From NCBI GenBank assembly GCA_019308645.1, contig JAFDHR010000228.1:1-8296 (forward strand): a DNA stretch of 8,296 nt. Direction: 5' to 3'. The notes under the pieces are model-generated. The model saw only the letters and a program-made list of their open reading frames with translations. It searched no databases and was not told the DNA's origin. The position numbers and the translations under genes are program-made. The first letter of the stretch is position 1, and each line of letters starts with the position of its first letter. The stretch comes from Deltaproteobacteria bacterium. GTDB lineage: Bacteria > Desulfobacterota > DSM-4660 > Desulfatiglandales > B25-G16. This document shows positions 1-6,337 of the stretch, one piece after another.

Positions 1-150
1 AAATGGGGAGCCTTGCTCGTAAAGTTGCACAAGTTCATCAGCTCCAAAGTAGCGGTACCATTGTGGTTTGAAAACAAGAGCAAGGTGCAACACTGCTATG
101 AGAAAACTGGCGCCACTGCCAAGTATAAGGAAATATCTTGATATATCCAT
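1..150 (-). CDS. Membrane protein, N-terminal 50 codons (runs off left edge)
   Basis: The reading frame starts at the ATG whose complement lies at 148-150 and stays open to the window edge. It begins MDISRYFLILGSGASFLIAV, so a hydrophobic helix covers about residues 7-27 and probably forms the first membrane segment. An aromatic, charged stretch (QWYRYFGADELVQLYEQGS) follows. A Shine-Dalgarno sequence (AGAGGAG) sits about 10 nt upstream and supports this start. The start lies 19 nt after the stop of the upstream barrel gene, so the two are probably co-transcribed. The layout recalls small multi-helix membrane proteins of unknown function, but too little is visible to name a family. Confidence 0.6.
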   Translation of the reverse strand, partial: MDISRYFLILGSGASFLIAVLHLALVFKPQWYRYFGADELVQLYEQGSPF

Positions 151-169
151 AAACTAACATCTCCTCTCT

Positions 170-793
170 TCAGAATTTAATACCAATAAGAAACATCGGG
201 ACAGGGGAAATGTAGAATGACCCACCATCCACTTCTACAAAACTCTGCGGTTTAGGGTTATATAAATAATACCCGCAAAACCATTGACAGTTGACATAAA
301 ATGGCACATCAAAGATGTCGAAATTGAACAGGTAGCCAAGCCTGATTTCACTTGCAAGCCCAAATTCGTTATAGGATTTTTGTATGATGTTATCATAGCA
401 AGTGACATACTGGGGTAAAATCTGAAATTCCAGATGAAGGTTTCTCCAAAGATACTTTCTGTAACCCAACTCGAGTGCATATAGCTGTTCGTCTCCGGGA
501 TATCCTAAAAGGTTTCCGATTGAAGAATTCAAGTAGGAGACGCCAAGGATGCTTTCGTCACGAGAAGAAAATTTACGGCAAAATTGAATAAAATAGATAT
601 CATAATCAGGGCCAATCTCTAGCGAATTTCGGCATTCATTATTTTTAGCGACTCTATTTGTTTGGTGATTACTCAGATCCTGGTATATGCTATCACTTGC
701 TATACTATCATTTTGTTGACCGCTCAGATATTGAACATTTAAGAATAGTGATAGCATTAAAGCTACTTTTAACAATAAAATTTTTTGCATCAT
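170..793 (-). CDS. Small secreted, barrel-like outer-membrane protein (unknown function)
   Basis: This 207-residue protein starts with a clear signal peptide: charged MMQK, a hydrophobic core to about residue 23, and likely cleavage near LSG/QQ. The mature part is rich in Tyr, Phe and Gly, has alternating hydrophobic stretches, and ends in GIKF, a terminal Phe as in many outer-membrane barrels. A small porin-like or outer-membrane beta-barrel-domain protein is the best guess from style alone; I recognise no family. The start is ambiguous. The only good ribosome site (AAGGAGA, 816-822) is correctly spaced for an upstream in-frame ATG at 806-808, but that ATG is followed at once by TGA. The Met codons at 793 and 790 lie about 22 nt from the ribosome site. 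The gene is either translated by re-initiation or has an N-terminal nonsense change. Confidence 0.65.
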   Translation of the reverse strand: MMQKILLLKVALMLSLFLNVQYLSGQQNDSIASDSIYQDLSNHQTNRVAKNNECRNSLEIGPDYDIYFIQFCRKFSSRDESILGVSYLNSSIGNLLGYPGDEQLYALELGYRKYLWRNLHLEFQILPQYVTCYDNIIQKSYNEFGLASEIRLGYLFNFDIFDVPFYVNCQWFCGYYLYNPKPQSFVEVDGGSFYISPVPMFLIGIKF

Positions 794-802
794 AGGGGCA
801 GT

Positions 803-822
803 TCACATAATATTATCTCCTT
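803..822 (-). promoter_or_regulatory. SD followed by an ATG-TGA start-stop ahead of the barrel gene
   Basis: On the minus strand AAGGAGA is followed, after 7 nt, by ATG and immediately by TGA. The ATG is in frame with the downstream ATG at 793, separated from it only by TGA ACT GCC CCT. This is seen directly. Two readings are possible: a minimal start-stop element that loads ribosomes which then re-initiate 10 nt later, or a nonsense mutation in codon 2 of a slightly longer protein. The many other single lesions in this window make the second reading plausible. Confidence 0.45.
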
Positions 823-899
823 GTAATAATAATTTTTCAATAGCAATTCAATTGGGAACGATTTTCGTACAGCGAACTAATTCCATCATACACAATCCA

Positions 900-1730
900 T
901 TAATAAAACATGGCTTGCTCAATGGTGAAGTGGAAAAATTCAGCATATTGTTTGCTGCCATACCACCAGCCACCATGCAGTTGCGAAGGTATCGTAAAGC
1001 CATCGAACTCCCTCTCTTCCTCGATGACTACCCCAAACGGGACAAACTCTTTGACATCGTCTTTCCAGCGCGGCAGCACCAGTTCCTTCAATCTGCCTTT
1101 CTCGTCAATGGTCAGGGAGAGCGCGGCGCTCAGGTCATCTATGCTAAGCGTAACTTTTGCATGAAGGCTGTCCATCTCCTGCCAGACCGCGCCATTTTGC
1201 GGCAGAAACGCGGCGGGCAGCCAGACGCACTCGCCCATCAGGCGTCCTGCCCCTGATCTGGCAATATCAGGATTCGAAGCGTTCACCATCGGCAGAAGTC
1301 CAAACAGGGCGACGCGCATGCGACCTTCTCCGTTGGCATAGTGATCCGTTACATTCATAAAAATTGGACCGGCAGCTTTGGCTTTAGCCTTCCAGATAAA
1401 GCCATGCCCCGGTGTGAGTATCTGAGTAGCCTGAAGCGGCATCCATGGCGCATCTTCTTTAGGTTTGAGCATCCCCGACATCTTCAGTTCCACCCGCCGC
1501 GCCAATGGTGTGCCGGGCTTGATGGCATGCAGCAGATAACGCTGCGCCAATTCTGGCAAACCTTCGATTATTTCCGGGGAGAAAACTTTCTCGGAATCTC
1601 CGGAAACCTTGAGCGAACTCCGGATGCGGTTCATTCGAGAATCATCAACAAAACGCAGTACTCCGAGTACGGCAATTGCCAGGACAATAATTCCAACTAA
1701 AACTAAAATAATGATTCCAATGATTTTCAT
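900..1730 (-). CDS. DUF6544/DUF6920-like protein, membrane-anchored
   Basis: This 276-residue protein has one hydrophobic N-terminal helix (about residues 3-25) serving as signal anchor, then a soluble domain. The domain contains motifs I associate with the DUF6544-type family: LPELAQRYL near 58-66, a basic strand (RRVELKMSGML) near 78-88, GEGRMRVALFGLLP near 134-147, and WLPAAFLP near 170-177. The end carries a WW..GSKQYAEFFHFTI segment. The fold is probably beta-rich, and no biochemical role is established that I know of. The start is well supported by GAGGAGA about 9 nt upstream. The frame is intact. Its base composition is clearly more GC-rich than the genes on both sides, suggesting a different origin. 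The family name is from memory of motifs and is the uncertain part. Confidence 0.7.
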   Translation of the reverse strand: MKIIGIIILVLVGIIVLAIAVLGVLRFVDDSRMNRIRSSLKVSGDSEKVFSPEIIEGLPELAQRYLLHAIKPGTPLARRVELKMSGMLKPKEDAPWMPLQATQILTPGHGFIWKAKAKAAGPIFMNVTDHYANGEGRMRVALFGLLPMVNASNPDIARSGAGRLMGECVWLPAAFLPQNGAVWQEMDSLHAKVTLSIDDLSAALSLTIDEKGRLKELVLPRWKDDVKEFVPFGVVIEEEREFDGFTIPSQLHGGWWYGSKQYAEFFHFTIEQAMFY

Positions 1731-1768
1731 GATTACATTCTCCTCGTTTCGCCATTACTTAAATTTTT

Positions 1769-2353
1769 CTAAAATCGAATTTTTACGCCTATGATAGATG
1801 CATTATCATGCCAACCGAATAGCGCGATATCTGTAAATCCAAGGGCTAATGTGGTCACACTAATGGTTTTCATGGCATCGGCGTATTTCTGTCCGTCGGA
1901 ATCGTTTCCATCATGGTAGGCTTTTGAGCTAAGGAAGCCAAACGTTCCGGTAGTAATCAGACCTGCAATAGTTGAAACAAAAAGCGTGTTGTGGACTTTA
2001 TGCCGGAATTGGAGCACTTTTCTCTTTTGATTGATTCTGTATAATTCCCAGCTGGAAGATAAATATAAGCCTAAAGCAGTGGCGCTGGCAAAAGCATGAA
2101 CGCTACGATGAGTATTCATACTTATATTTTTATACGTGTCAATCGTCCACGGGTCGCCTTTATGACGATTTAACAGATCGGTTCCACAACCTGCTGCGAT
2201 CAACGTGGCTGTAATCCCGCCTATCTGAAGCCAGCGACGCCATCCATCAGAAATATCCTTTTTTAATTCACTCTGCTGTGAAAATGCCTGGTTGTTTAGA
2301 ATTAACAGTAAAATCAGAATAAAACTACTAAAACGAAAATTTGATAATTTCAT
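1769..2353 (-). CDS. Signal-peptide helical membrane protein with paired histidines
   Basis: This 194-residue protein has a signal peptide (hydrophobic core about 8-20, likely cleavage after AFS before QQ). It has about three or four further hydrophobic helices, near 43-57, 84-101, 119-142 and 162-181. Histidines cluster at helix starts: H82 and H86 before the second, and H118 and H121 before the third, with H147 after it. Such His pairs in a small helical bundle recall b-type haem binding, as in cytochrome b561-like proteins, but no family is recognised and this is inference. The protein ends IIGVKIRF. An AAAGGAG ribosome site about 6 nt upstream supports the start. The gene lies 38 nt before the DUF6544-like gene and may share a transcript with it. 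Confidence 0.6.
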   Translation of the reverse strand: MKLSNFRFSSFILILLLILNNQAFSQQSELKKDISDGWRRWLQIGGITATLIAAGCGTDLLNRHKGDPWTIDTYKNISMNTHRSVHAFASATALGLYLSSSWELYRINQKRKVLQFRHKVHNTLFVSTIAGLITTGTFGFLSSKAYHDGNDSDGQKYADAMKTISVTTLALGFTDIALFGWHDNASIIGVKIRF

Positions 2354-2622
2354 GGTTGCTCCTTTTTACTATTTTTTTAATATTGAATTGTTAGGGTTTA
2401 ATTTCTCCATTGGTTTTTCCACTACTCTTTTAAGGATTAGTTTTTTTTTGACTCACCGCGGGTAGCCTAACTCAGTGTTTTCGTCGAGGGCGAAATGTCT
2501 GTAACCACTTTAGTAGGAATATTCGCCATTTTTTCTTCTTATGAATTTATTGAAAGCTTATTTATGGTTAAGCACCTAACGGGGTTAGCTGCAATTTTTA
2601 ATTTTATTTTAGACTCATTAGA
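2354..2622. other. 269-bp AT-rich gap with a short imperfect hairpin
   Basis: No convincing gene lies between the 194-residue protein and the acyltransferase. A 9-bp imperfect hairpin occupies 2572-2592 (GCA-C-CTAAC, loop GGG, GTTAG-C-TGC, with one C-C mismatch). On the plus strand it is followed by a T-rich run, but no plus-strand gene needs a terminator here. A 9-T run is at about 2440. A 43-codon hydrophobic ORF on the plus strand (2495-2626) and short minus-strand ORFs of 20 and 13 codons are present, but none has supporting features. Two GCCTAAC/ACCTAAC motifs superficially resemble integron attC core sites and were rejected. The 3' edge presumably includes the promoter of the 194-residue gene. 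Confidence 0.4.
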
Positions 2623-3429
2623 TTAAATTTTATAGTCAGTTAAACCCAATCCCGATTCAATGTTCTTTGATAATTTTGTTATAAATCGAGCCATCGGTGC
2701 ACCATCCATCACATCATGGTCAATTAATACTGTCATGTTTAGAATTTCTCTAATCTCAATTTTATCATCTATTACCACGGGCCTCTTTATAATTGAGCCA
2801 ACTCCAAAAGATATTGGATGAACACTTGTATGAATAAACCATCCATTTATCTTACCCATCATACCAACTGAGGTTATTAGAACACTTCCCATGTTTTTTT
2901 TCGCTACTTTTGGATACATCAAAAAATACCGCCAAATAAATCTTCTTAAAAATCCGGGGAATGAGCAATATAAATTAGTTGAGAATTTGCTTTTCTTTTG
3001 ACCTAATACAATGTCTTCGTTTGAGACCTTTTGATTTTTAGCTTCAAAGATCTCATTGCTTATTTCTAAAATATCTTTTTTGTTGGTCTGCCTTATTACG
3101 TAAGGTAAAGGAACTAACTCTCCTGCATGTTCCCTTTCGACTGTAATAGATATATCGATATCATCAAATATTATAGCTTTTCTTTTATTTTTTAAATAGG
3201 CATGTGCACTCGGAAATTCTTCGATAGTTTTACTAATTATCTTTATAAGCCATGCAGTAAACGATATTCTAGATTTAGAAATATGGCGATAGTTTTTTAT
3301 CGCTTTACGACTTTCTGTTATATCAAATTCCAACAATGCTTTTATATGATGTTTCTTTCTACCTATTTCGCAAACATCGAGAGTTGCGATTCTGGTTTTT
3401 GGGTAAAGAATTTCTTTGTATGCATTCAT
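2623..3429 (-). CDS. Stand-alone 2-oxoacid dehydrogenase E2-type (CAT-fold) acyltransferase
   Basis: This 268-residue protein corresponds to the catalytic domain of dihydrolipoamide acyltransferases (E2, Pfam PF00198), which share the fold of chloramphenicol acetyltransferase. The diagnostic motif near the C-terminus is IDHDVMDGAPMARF, with H238, D242 and G243 matching the catalytic HxxxDG. Earlier, LVPLPYVIRQTNKKDILEIS (105-124) matches the family's substrate-side strand and helix, and SVGMMGKINGWFIH near 187-200 matches the loop before the trimer core. No lipoyl domain or peripheral-subunit-binding domain is present, so it is unlikely to be a normal dehydrogenase-complex E2; its acyl donor and acceptor are unknown. 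The start has AAAGGATAGAGG just upstream. It lies 36 nt after the thioredoxin-like gene, probably in one operon. The DNA is strongly AT-rich. Confidence 0.85.
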   Translation of the reverse strand: MNAYKEILYPKTRIATLDVCEIGRKKHHIKALLEFDITESRKAIKNYRHISKSRISFTAWLIKIISKTIEEFPSAHAYLKNKRKAIIFDDIDISITVEREHAGELVPLPYVIRQTNKKDILEISNEIFEAKNQKVSNEDIVLGQKKSKFSTNLYCSFPGFLRRFIWRYFLMYPKVAKKNMGSVLITSVGMMGKINGWFIHTSVHPISFGVGSIIKRPVVIDDKIEIREILNMTVLIDHDVMDGAPMARFITKLSKNIESGLGLTDYKI

Positions 3430-3465
3430 CCTCTATCCTTTGTTTTAAATATATTTTTGCATGTA

Positions 3466-3799
3466 TTATTTTGTTTGTTTAATTAAAGCATTTAATTTTT
3501 CAGCGATAATTTCTCTCGACACAGCACCATAAATAAAATCCACTACTTTCCCATTCTTATATAACAATATAGTTGGAATGCGTCGTATGCCGTATTGTTT
3601 GGCAACTTCCTTATATTCATCAATATCTATTTTGCAAAATTTTATATCATCTTTAAATTTGCCAGCTATTTCTTTTATAATCGGAGCGAGAATATGGGAG
3701 GTTCCACTCCAATCGGTGGAGAATTCAACCAGTACCGGCTGTTTGCTGCTCAATACTTCTTTTTCAAAATTTTCGATTTTCGCCAGTTAAAATGTTCAT
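3466..3799 (-). pseudogene. Thioredoxin-like protein with SGTS in place of CGPC; N-terminal frameshift
   Basis: The open part (from TTG at 3753, 95 codons) is a thioredoxin fold: QPVLVEF strand, active-site loop WSGTSH, KIDIDEY strand, and RIPTILLYKNGKVV with the family's cis-proline at P60 of this frame. Both active-site cysteines are replaced by serine, so it cannot act as a disulfide reductase. The 95-codon frame lacks the first strand and helix. A perfect tandem 7-bp duplication (plus-strand ATTTTCG twice, 3769-3782) explains this. With one copy removed, the ATG at 3799 reads MNILTGENFEKEVLSSKQPV and gives 108 residues, the usual thioredoxin length. An upstream in-frame ATG at 3814 is an alternative start. 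As written, translation from 3799 stops after 11 codons. TTG at 3753 has no good ribosome site. Either the gene is newly broken or the duplication is a reading error. Confidence 0.8.
3769..3782. repeat. Perfect 7-bp tandem duplication causing a frameshift
   Basis: ATTTTCG occurs twice in direct contact on the plus strand (CGAAAAT on the coding minus strand). Deleting one copy joins the ATG at 3799 in frame to the thioredoxin body. A 7-bp repeat is not a multiple of three, so gaining or losing a copy switches the frame. Two copies are too few to call it a phase-variable tract, but the lesion is the typical product of slipped replication. Confidence 0.85.
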
Positions 3800-3894
3800 C
3801 GTGTTTTCTTTCATAAATAATTTTGTCAAAGGCTTATCATTTTTTTATCGGATAGTATCTTACTCCACGTTTTTCAGAATTGCGAGTTTTTCAA

Positions 3895-4065
3895 TCATGT
3901 AAAAACGGGAATAATGGAAATTGTTTTTTTCAATATTCCATTATTCCAACATTCTATCGCACCTACCTTTAAGTAATCTTGAAATCCCGAATTTGTATCA
4001 AACACATGATCAATGACACCGCTGCTATGATTCAACAACTGTCTTTGATTCCTCCATGCGCTCAT
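3895..4065 (-). pseudogene. Short remnant ORF downstream of the CPBP gene, beta-lactamase-like motif
   Basis: A 56-codon ATG frame follows the CPBP gene, and its frame is open upstream to 4122, overlapping the CPBP stop. The translation (MSAWRNQRQLLNHSSGVIDH, then VFDTNSGFQDYLKVGAIECW) looks like real protein up to about residue 38. RQLLNHSSGVIDH resembles the RQLLNHTSGI motif of serine beta-lactamase/penicillin-binding-like hydrolases, which the neighbouring gene also carries (RQLLNHTSGIANH). No nucleophile SxxK motif is present. The last 18 codons run through an inverted repeat and are unlikely to be original coding sequence. It may be a relic of a second hydrolase or the chopped end of a larger gene. 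It could also be chance. Confidence 0.3.
3901..3947 (-). terminator. AT-rich inverted repeat, possible terminator for the CPBP transcript
   Basis: A 12-bp perfect inverted repeat (GGAATAATGGAA at 3908-3919; TTCCATTATTCC at 3936-3947) continues inward with ATTG/CAAT, one bulged A, and a 7-nt loop of T (A on the minus strand). On the minus strand the stem is followed by CG and then TTTTT, so it can act as an intrinsic terminator for genes transcribed from the right, although the stem is AT-rich. On the plus strand no T run follows. The right arm also belongs to an 8-bp near-repeat (ATATTCCA, TTATTCCA, ACATTCTA; 3935-3956-ish), which suggests an interspersed repeat rather than a plain terminator. 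Confidence 0.45.
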
Positions 4066-4094
4066 GTCATAGTTTCCCCATCCACCGCCAGTTG

Positions 4095-4946
4095 CTAATG
4101 AATCGAATGAAGCGACTTCGCGTCACCGGGGATCACTTCTGTCACTGCACCATCCTTACTGAACATAGCTCTTCGGTTGAACCAGACAACCAGAACTGCG
4201 GCACCCGCAAGAAGGCATGTATCGTAAGGCTGGGCGTCGGGCCAGATGGGATTCATGAGCTGAAAATGCATCAATGCAGGGAGCAGGATGCTACCACGCG
4301 ATGCATTAAATAAAGCGGTCACGATCAAGCTGATTGTTACCGTGCCTATAAAAAATGGAGTGAAAGACCAGGCGCTCTGCTGAGTCCCGCTTAACAGGAA
4401 GGCTGGCAAATGCCAGAAACCCCAGATGACCCCAAGAATCAGCCCGGCCCAGATGGGCGCGAATTTCCTTTGCAGCAGAGGGAGCGCGAGACCCCGCCAG
4501 CCGAACTCCTCGATGGGCCCTTTGATCGCGGCAAGCAGCAGCGCTATGAGAAGTGTCTGAAATGAGGGAAATGGAAACGGTTCCGTGAAGAGATTTCCCT
4601 TGCATGCAGATCCAACGTAAAAGATCAGGGGAAGGCCGATGATAAGAAAGGCATACCAAAGCAGGGAGCAGCGCCAGAGCAGCACCCGTGCAAGATAACG
4701 CCGCAAGCCGCTGGTGCCGGCTTTGTACATAACAATAATAAAAGAAGCGATTGCCGGTGCGTAAACCGCCAGGAAAAAGAGCGGATGTTCACCGGTTAGC
4801 TGACCGAATATCGCGGTCATCTGATCCTGAAGAAAGATAAACAGAGCCAGGATTCCCCATGCCAAACCGAAAGCAATAAGCAAAAATGGTATGAGGGAGA
4901 TGAAGGGAATCTGCCATCTGTTAGCGACTGTTGATTTTTTAATCAT
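4095..4946 (-). CDS. CPBP-family intramembrane metalloprotease
   Basis: This 283-residue polytopic protein has hydrophobic segments over most of its length and the conserved motifs of the CPBP (CAAX protease and bacteriocin-processing, Abi) family. These are motif 1, EEFGWRG (E146, E147, R151); motif 2, GFWHLP (F177, H179); and motif 3, H227 in LMHFQLMN with N232. The two glutamates and two histidines are the expected catalytic and metal-binding set, so the enzyme looks active. Known members cleave prenylated or other membrane-associated peptides; bacterial ones often serve immunity to self-made peptides or peptide maturation, and the substrate here is unknown. TAGGAGAAA about 7 nt upstream supports the start. 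It follows the beta-lactamase-like gene by 48 nt, and both are GC-richer than the AT-rich block to their left, so they probably arrived or evolved together. Confidence 0.88.
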   Translation of the reverse strand: MIKKSTVANRWQIPFISLIPFLLIAFGLAWGILALFIFLQDQMTAIFGQLTGEHPLFFLAVYAPAIASFIIVMYKAGTSGLRRYLARVLLWRCSLLWYAFLIIGLPLIFYVGSACKGNLFTEPFPFPSFQTLLIALLLAAIKGPIEEFGWRGLALPLLQRKFAPIWAGLILGVIWGFWHLPAFLLSGTQQSAWSFTPFFIGTVTISLIVTALFNASRGSILLPALMHFQLMNPIWPDAQPYDTCLLAGAAVLVVWFNRRAMFSKDGAVTEVIPGDAKSLHSIH

Positions 4947-4994
4947 GATAAATTTCTCCTAATGTTTGAGTTCATTACAAATCCGAAACCGAAT

Positions 4995-6236
4995 TCAGTT
5001 CCGAATGCCCGCCATAACAACTTTTGCCAGGCGGAGTTCCATTTCTTCAATTACAGGCGTTGAGCTATCCATAATCCCAATATCAGTATTAATCTGGAAA
5101 GCAATGGCGACACCACAATCGGGATAATAGCGAAGACTGGAACAGTAACAGGGTATCCATCCGCCGTGACCGTATGTTGTTCCCAACGGTCCATTTTCAT
5201 GGATGCCAACCGCTATGCCGTATCGCGTGTCAGGATCGTCGCTGCTGATTGGTACTGACTGTAACAGCGTCCCCAGATAGTTACCCTCCATCGCATGACC
5301 CTCGAACAGTGCTTTTGCCCACACTACCAAATCCTTCGGGTTGCTGACCAATCCGCCGCCTGTCCATTCAATGCCAGGATGCCAGGCCATAATACCAGGC
5401 CGAAGAGTGGTTTTTTCGGGCAAGTTCAATTTATTGTCTGGTGCCAGGTAACCAGCGGCAAGTCCAGTAAGTTCACAACGATCGGATGGTGCAGTCAGCG
5501 TAAGCTGCAAAGGTTCCAGAAATCGCCGGGTGACTTCTTCGTAGTAGCTGTGCCCGGTCACTGCTTCGATAATCAGACCAACAAGAACGTACCCGGTATC
5601 ACTTTAGTACCAGCCTTCACCTGCTTTGAATAAGGGCGGTTGGTCCAGTACGAATGCAATCAGGGCTTCCGGTGACAGGGGATTGTGCCGGTTTTTGCGA
5701 AACGACAACTTAAAGCACACCGTTTCAACATGATTTGCAATGCCCGAAGTATGGTTTAAAAGTTGGCGTAGTTTGATCATTGTGTGATTGGGCAGACGCG
5801 AAAACCACGATTTATGCCCAAGCCATTTTGATATGGGATCGTCGAGGCTCAACGCACCTTCCTGCGCCAGAGCGACTACAGTTGCTCCTACAAACATTTT
5901 GCCGATACTTGCTGCAAGCATACGCGATTGCGGCGTCATTGGAATCTCAAGTTCAACGTCGGCGAGACCGGTTGCGAATACCTCAACCGTTCCATCGGGC
6001 AGAATGTAGGCAGCGGTTGCGCCCGGAAACCGGAACTGCTTATGAAGCGTGTCCAGTTCCGATTGAAATCGCGCCTTCAACGCCGGCAAGTCCACGGCTG
6101 AAAGATGGCAGATGGGCGTCGTGAAAATGAGGCTAAGCGCGCTGAGCGAGAACAAAACCTTTAAACGCCAGTGCACCATCAGAAATTTACATGTTTTATT
6201 CGTGCCAATTTTAATATTGCGAATAACTTCCATCAT
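4995..6236 (-). pseudogene. Serine beta-lactamase-family hydrolase split by one in-frame TAA
   Basis: The continuous frame is 413 residues with one TAA at codon 211 (5604-5606). It has a hydrophobic signal-like segment at about 26-46, the nucleophile motif AASIGKMF (S110, K113), RQLLNHTSGI near 157-166, and YGHGG (H357-G359), equivalent to the KTG/HxG motif. This is the class C beta-lactamase / D-Ala-D-Ala carboxypeptidase-like family (PF00144), whose members include esterases and peptidases, so resistance should not be assumed. Around the stop the protein reads GEGWY-stop-SDTGYVLVGL, where the family has Y-S-N-T-G-Y. The stop therefore replaces the catalytic Tyr of the YxN motif, most simply by TAC or TAT to TAA. 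The Asn of that motif is also Asp. AGGAGAGT precedes the start. No further lesion is seen, so inactivation looks recent. Confidence 0.88.
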
Positions 6237-6337
6237 ACTCTCCTAAATAATTATTTTATATTCGTCTCCGGTAATTGACTAAGCGCTCGCCTGTTATGGC
6301 AAACTGATAACCACTCGCAAAGTCAGAACAAATGCTC

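Noticed and set aside
852..1360. Several plus-strand ORFs opposite the DUF6544-like gene.
   Set aside because: They are antisense shadows of a gene with clear family motifs and lack ribosome sites or protein-like composition.
2370..2411. A 13-codon minus-strand ORF just before the ribosome site of the 194-residue gene, a possible leader peptide.
   Set aside because: There is no run of regulatory codons, no alternative hairpins and only a weak ribosome site; chance is sufficient.
2465..2592. Integron attC-like core motifs (GCCTAAC, GTTAAGC, ACCTAAC) in the gap between two same-strand genes, suggesting a cassette array.
   Set aside because: The inner L-type motifs and the spacing of a real attC are missing, no similar sites follow the other genes, and several genes are only 36-48 nt apart, leaving no room for attC sites.
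2495..2626. A 43-codon hydrophobic plus-strand ORF (MSVTTLVGIFAIFSSYEFIE...) with GAGGG upstream.
   Set aside because: It overlaps the stop of the acyltransferase gene, lies in AT-rich spacer where chance hydrophobic ORFs are common, and matches no family I know.
4306..4659. A 117-codon minus-strand ORF in another frame within the CPBP gene.
   Set aside because: It overlaps the conserved EEFGWRG and FWHLP coding region in the wrong frame and looks like a shadow.
5604..5606. Recoding of TAA (alternative genetic code) to explain the internal stop.
   Set aside because: TAA as a sense codon is not known in bacteria, and other genes in this window use TAA as a normal final stop.
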